DNA of 7,603 nucleotides. Source: Planctomycetota bacterium (GTDB lineage: Bacteria > Planctomycetota > UBA1135 > GCA-002686595). Both the position numbers and the translations under genes were made by a program. Position 1 is the first letter of the stretch. Each line of letters begins with the position of its first letter. This document shows, one piece after another, positions 1 through 7,603 of the stretch. The stretch spans positions 1 to 7,603 of the forward strand of contig JAQBVH010000136.1 in the NCBI GenBank assembly GCA_027623615.1, read 5' to 3'. The notes beneath the pieces are model-generated. The model saw only the letters and a program-made list of their open reading frames with translations, ran no database searches and had not been told where the DNA came from.

Positions 1-56
1 GGGCCTGGGAATTCAGTTCTTCAATCGAGGCATTCGGCCACCCTGGAGCGCCGCAG

Positions 57-92
57 GACCAGCCACCCTCAACTCGGGACCCTTGGCTGGTC
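57..92. repeat. Perfect 9-bp inverted repeat upstream of the kinase gene
   Basis: GACCAGCCA at 57-65 is the exact reverse complement of TGGCTGGTC at 84-92, separated by 18 bases. The spacer can pair further (CCC 66-68 with GGG 76-78). It ends 38 bases before the preferred ATG of the kinase. No T-run follows on either strand, so a classical intrinsic terminator is not supported. It could be an operator for a dimeric regulator, a 5'-leader hairpin, or a terminator-like element of a gene left of the window. The repeat is directly seen; its role is inferred. Confidence 0.5.
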
Positions 93-130
93 GATTCGTC
101 ATCGGGCCCCCCTCGCCCGAAGACAGCTGC

Positions 131-2860
<2,730 letters not shown>

Positions 2861-2891
2861 GCAGCTTGCGCCCCGGGTGCGAGCTCCGGGC

Positions 2892-2913
2892 TGCTACACC
2901 GTGAGGTGTGGCA
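2892..2913 (+). terminator. GNRA-capped hairpin just after the kinase stop
   Basis: TGCTACACC (2892-2900) pairs with GGTGTGGCA (2905-2913) through nine base pairs including one G-U, closing a GTGA loop that reads as a stable GNRA tetraloop in the plus-strand transcript. It starts 32 bases after the kinase TAG. There is no U-tract behind it, so it is either a non-canonical terminator or a 3'-end stabilising structure. Its position between convergent genes favours a transcript-end role. Confidence 0.5.
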
Positions 2914-2926
2914 CCAAGCAACACGC

Positions 2927-2970
2927 ACGCCTTCGCAAGAGGCGTAGGCGGCCCCAGGGAGGTCGCCTAC
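2927..2970. terminator. Overlapping hairpins between convergent genes
   Basis: Two stems share bases 2944-2945. The first is ACGCCT (2927-2932) with AGGCGT (2940-2945). The second, stronger one is GTAGGCGGCC (2944-2953) with GGTCGCCTAC (2961-2970), ten pairs with one G-U and a 7-base loop. Because they overlap, both cannot form fully at once. On the minus strand the stronger stem lies 24 bases past the LysM gene stop, so it may end that transcript. No U-tract follows on either strand, so intrinsic termination is not proven. Confidence 0.45.
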
Positions 2971-2993
2971 CCAGCTCGACGAAGGTCCCTCGC

Positions 2994-3473
2994 CTACTCG
3001 TCGAGCAGCGTCCGGTCCGGCAGCAGGATCGGCTTGCCGGCGCGGATGTCATCCGGGCTGGCCAGGTTGTTGTAGCGTGCGACCGCCCGGACCAGCCGCC
3101 GGGCTGCACTGCCGTAGTGTTGATCACAAATGCCGCCCAAGTAGTCGCCGTCCCGGACCACGTAGCGGTAGTCCGGACCGAAGGCCGGCGGGGCGAAGTC
3201 ACCGCCCGGGTCGCTCGGCCAGTCGTCCGAAGGTGTAGCCTCCCACGCAGGCTCGTCGGGTGCCCGGGGGAGGGGCTGCGCACCAGGGATAGGCTCGGCG
3301 CCGCTGATCTCGCCCAGGACGAGCAGGCTCCAGGGACCTGCCGGGAGCTCTGGAGTGCCCAGACCATGCTGCTGGCCGCGCAGGGCCTCCTGTGCGCGCG
3401 TGCGGCTCCCTTGCCAGCCAGCGGCGGCGAGGCAGAGGCCCACGAGCACCAGGATTCCGAGCAGGGCGCGCAT
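2994..3473 (-). CDS. Small exported LysM-domain protein
   Basis: A 159-residue protein with an N-terminal hydrophobic segment (residues 1-19, Arg at position 2), then a Pro/Gly/Ala/Asp-rich low-complexity linker (about 20-100), and one LysM module (about 104-152). The module begins YVVRDGD and ends in IRAGKPILLP, matching the LysM pattern YxVxxGDxL...I..G..L.iP. LysM domains bind N-acetylglucosamine-containing glycans such as peptidoglycan, so an envelope location is expected. Cys14 lies in the hydrophobic segment, but the preceding residues (VGL) do not make a good lipobox; signal peptidase I cleavage near the AAA at 16-18 or an uncleaved anchor is more likely. No catalytic domain is visible. 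The ATG at 3473 is chosen because it has a GGAGA 9 bases upstream and yields a signal peptide at once. An in-frame ATG at 3581 would add 36 disordered residues and lies at the tip of a strong hairpin. Confidence 0.8.
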   Translation of the reverse strand: MRALLGILVLVGLCLAAAGWQGSRTRAQEALRGQQHGLGTPELPAGPWSLLVLGEISGAEPIPGAQPLPRAPDEPAWEATPSDDWPSDPGGDFAPPAFGPDYRYVVRDGDYLGGICDQHYGSAARRLVRAVARYNNLASPDDIRAGKPILLPDRTLLDE

Positions 3474-3482
3474 CGGCTCCAG

Positions 3483-3487
3483 TCTCC
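3483..3487 (-). promoter_or_regulatory. Ribosome binding site of the LysM gene
   Basis: The minus strand reads GGAGA here, 9 bases before the ATG whose first base is at 3473. It is the clearest Shine-Dalgarno sequence in the window and supports this start over the longer reading frame. A second GGAG at 3477-3480 is only 3 bases from the ATG, too close to be the main site. Confidence 0.55.
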
Positions 3488-3496
3488 GGAATGTGC

Positions 3497-3533
3497 CGGG
3501 CCCGTTCCAGGGTTGCTCCGGATCTTGGGCCCG
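3497..3533. repeat. Inverted repeat between secDF and the LysM gene
   Basis: CGGGCCC (3497-3503) and GGGCCCG (3527-3533) form seven perfect pairs, and 3504 with 3526 can add a G-U on the plus strand. The loop is about 21 bases. It lies 24 bases upstream of the LysM start on the minus strand. It could be a leader structure of the LysM transcript or part of a terminator region behind secDF. There is no T-run. GGGCCC is itself palindromic, which lowers the significance of the match in GC-rich DNA. Confidence 0.35.
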
Positions 3534-3562
3534 ATGGGACGGGGCAGGCCCTCCCGACGGAG

Positions 3563-3600
3563 CGCGGGCCGCGGTCGCCATCCGGCGGCCGTGGCCCGCG
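3563..3600. terminator. Long GC-rich hairpin immediately downstream of secDF
   Basis: Bases 3563-3579 pair with 3584-3600 over 17 positions around a 4-base loop. On the plus strand all 17 pair if two G-U wobbles are allowed. In the minus-strand transcript, which is the relevant one, those two become A-C mismatches, leaving blocks of 8, 3 and 4 pairs. The structure begins 19 bases past the secDF stop. It is the strongest stem in the window and probably marks the secDF 3' end or shields it from nucleases. No U-tract follows, so intrinsic termination is uncertain. Confidence 0.55.
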
Positions 3601-3618
3601 TGGGTCTGCCGGTCAGCC

Positions 3619-6684
<3,066 letters not shown>

Positions 6685-6737
6685 GACTTGGGGTGCAGCT
6701 TTTCGGGGTCGCTGGCTGGGGGTCGGTTAACGGCCGA

Positions 6738-6770
6738 GGCCCCCGGAGCATTTTCGACTCTGCGGGGGCC
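6738..6770. repeat. Hairpin in the rplS-secDF spacer
   Basis: GGCCCCCG (6738-6745) pairs perfectly with CGGGGGCC (6763-6770); the 17-base loop can form three more pairs (GAG 6746-6748 with CTC 6758-6760). In the minus-strand transcript it lies between the rplS stop and the secDF start. It is followed there by TCGGCCGTTAACC, not a U-run, so it may attenuate or process the transcript rather than end it. On the plus strand GTCTTT follows the stem, but no plus gene leads into it. The rest of this 121-base spacer shows no convincing promoter. Confidence 0.45.
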
Positions 6771-6805
6771 GTCTTTGGATGGCCGGGTTCCGAGCGGGGT
6801 GCGGC

Positions 6806-7258
6806 CTACTCTCCGGCCTCGTCGCCGTCTTCGTTCGCTGCAGCTGCCGAGGCTTCCACCTCGGCCACCGCGACGCGGCGCGCCTTCTCGGTGTCGCGGT
6901 CCCGCCGGACCTTGTCACCGAGCAGCTCCTTGACGCGAGTCTTCTTGCCGACCCTGTCGCGCAGGTAGTACAGCTTCGCGCGGCGCACGTCGCCCCGGCG
7001 GGTGATGACGATGTCCTTCACCCGGGGACTGTGGAGCGGGAAGACGCGCTCGACGCCCTCGCCCTGCACGATGCGGCGTACGGTGATCGAGCGGTTCGTG
7101 CCCGACCCCTTGATGCCGATCACGGTGCCGACGAACAGCTGGACCCGCTCCTTGTCGCCCTCCCGGATCAGGTAGTGAACTTCGACGGTGTCGCCAGGGT
7201 TCACCATCGGAAGGCTGGGCTTGGCCAGCTCGCGTTCGATGTCGTCGATGAGGCTCAT
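6806..7258 (-). CDS. rplS: 50S ribosomal protein L19
   Basis: A 150-residue structural protein of the large ribosomal subunit, located at the interface with the 30S subunit. The family signature is clear: NPGDTVEVH (20-28), EGDKERVQLFVGTVIG (33-48), ITVRRIVQGEGVERVFPLHS (58-77), and the hallmark RRGDVRRAKLYYLRDRVGKK (87-106). The E. coli protein is about 115 residues, so residues 116-150 are an extra C-terminal tail rich in Ala and Glu/Asp. The ATG at 7258 gives the normal N-terminal helix ahead of the GDTV motif. No Shine-Dalgarno sequence is visible in the 15 bases before it. The gene follows trmD after 63 bases, the order found in most bacteria, and is probably cotranscribed with it. Confidence 0.97.
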   Translation of the reverse strand: MSLIDDIERELAKPSLPMVNPGDTVEVHYLIREGDKERVQLFVGTVIGIKGSGTNRSITVRRIVQGEGVERVFPLHSPRVKDIVITRRGDVRRAKLYYLRDRVGKKTRVKELLGDKVRRDRDTEKARRVAVAEVEASAAAANEDGDEAGE

Positions 7259-7287
7259 CGGGTCTGTGCGCCAGTGCGCTTGTCGGT

Positions 7288-7318
7288 GCCGTTCGGATGA
7301 AGTGGGAGGGGGAACGGC
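7288..7318. repeat. Hairpin in the trmD-rplS spacer
   Basis: GCCGTTC (7288-7294) pairs perfectly with GAACGGC (7312-7318) across a 17-base loop. In the minus-strand transcript it lies 29 bases upstream of the rplS start and its loop is pyrimidine-rich (contains CCCCTCCC). Ribosomal protein genes often carry structured leaders, so a role in rplS expression is possible. The pairing is seen; the function is inferred. Confidence 0.35.
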
Positions 7319-7321
7319 CCG

Positions 7322-7603
7322 TCAATCGGGTGGATTGAGGTCGGGCCGTCGATCGTGCGTGCGTTGCTCGGCCCTCTCGCGGCGCCACTCGGCGATGCGC
7401 TTGTGGTCCCCGCTGAAGAGGACGTCCGGCACATTGCGGCCGCGCCACACCCGCGGGCGTGTGTAGTGCGGGTGGTCGAGCAGGCCGTCGCCCTGGAAGG
7501 AATCCTCCTGGGCGGAGCGTTCGTCCCCGAGGGCGCCCGGAATCAGGCGCGTGGCGGCGTCGACGATCATCAGCGCGGGAAGCTCGCCTCCGGAGAGGAC
7601 GAA
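7322..7603 (-). CDS. trmD: tRNA (guanine-N1-)-methyltransferase, C-terminal part (5' end outside window)
   Basis: The last 93 residues of TrmD, which uses S-adenosylmethionine to methylate G37 of tRNAs next to the anticodon and so prevents frameshifting. The visible part starts inside the knot region at [11 protein letters not shown], matching the conserved (D)YVLSGGE motif of the SAM-binding trefoil knot. It continues with [12 protein letters not shown], then SAQEDSF and [12 protein letters not shown], and ends with [17 protein letters not shown] and ERRPDL-like ...THDRRPDL, typical of the C-terminal tRNA-binding domain. The frame stays open to the window edge, so an internal ATG at 7570 is not the start. 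It ends in TGA 63 bases before rplS. Confidence 0.97.
   Translation of the reverse strand, partial: FVLSGGELPALMIVDAATRLIPGALGDERSAQEDSFQGDGLLDHPHYTRPRVWRGRNVPDVLFSGDHKRIAEWRRERAEQRTHDRRPDLNPPD

Noticed and set aside
83..130. TTG start extending the kinase by 16 residues
   Set aside because: It lies at the edge of the inverted-repeat arm, has no ribosome binding site, and adds no recognisable signal; the ATG at 131 places the first membrane helix at a normal distance.
2861..2993. Possible small RNA gene in the convergent spacer
   Set aside because: Hairpins are present, but no promoter-like sequence is visible on either strand and no known RNA family is recognisable.
3474..3581. Upstream ATG at 3581 for the LysM protein
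   Set aside because: It adds 36 Pro/Ala/Arg-rich residues before the signal peptide and sits at the tip of the strong hairpin at 3563-3600; the ATG at 3473 has a GGAGA at good spacing.

Overview
The window comes from a G+C-rich bacterium (roughly two-thirds G+C by eye, with strong G/C preference at third codon positions). This bias produces very long shadow frames opposite the real genes. A single-polypeptide SecDF, GC-rich DNA and missing or weak Shine-Dalgarno sequences ahead of most starts would fit a Planctomycetota-like lineage. That placement is inference: no rRNA or other firm taxonomic marker is present.

Layout. Bases 1-130 hold no gene; a 9-bp inverted repeat at 57-92 lies just ahead of the first gene. 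Bases 131-2860 (+) encode a membrane-anchored hybrid sensor histidine kinase. Its order is two membrane segments, HAMP, HisKA/HATPase, a degenerate receiver, an intact receiver, and an atypical HPt domain. Bases 2861-2993 form a convergent intergenic zone with several hairpins. Everything to the right is on the minus strand: a small exported LysM protein (2994-3473), a spacer with two GC-rich hairpins, a secDF fusion (3619-6684), a spacer with a hairpin, rplS (6806-7258), a short spacer with a hairpin, and the 3' end of trmD (7322-7603), whose start is beyond the window.

How the genes fit together. trmD-rplS is the conserved translation cluster (normally rpsP-rimM-trmD-rplS), here followed in the same direction by the SecDF export motor and an envelope LysM protein. 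The minus-strand block therefore links translation housekeeping to protein export and then to a probable cell-wall-binding product. Hairpins in every spacer suggest that transcript ends or expression are set gene by gene. The kinase is convergent, is separate from this block, and has no cognate partner in view.

I see no mobile element, CRISPR array, tRNA, rRNA or defence-type locus. The window is mostly ordinary core genome. The points of interest are the altered phosphorelay domains, an enlarged periplasmic part in SecF, and the intergenic secondary structures.
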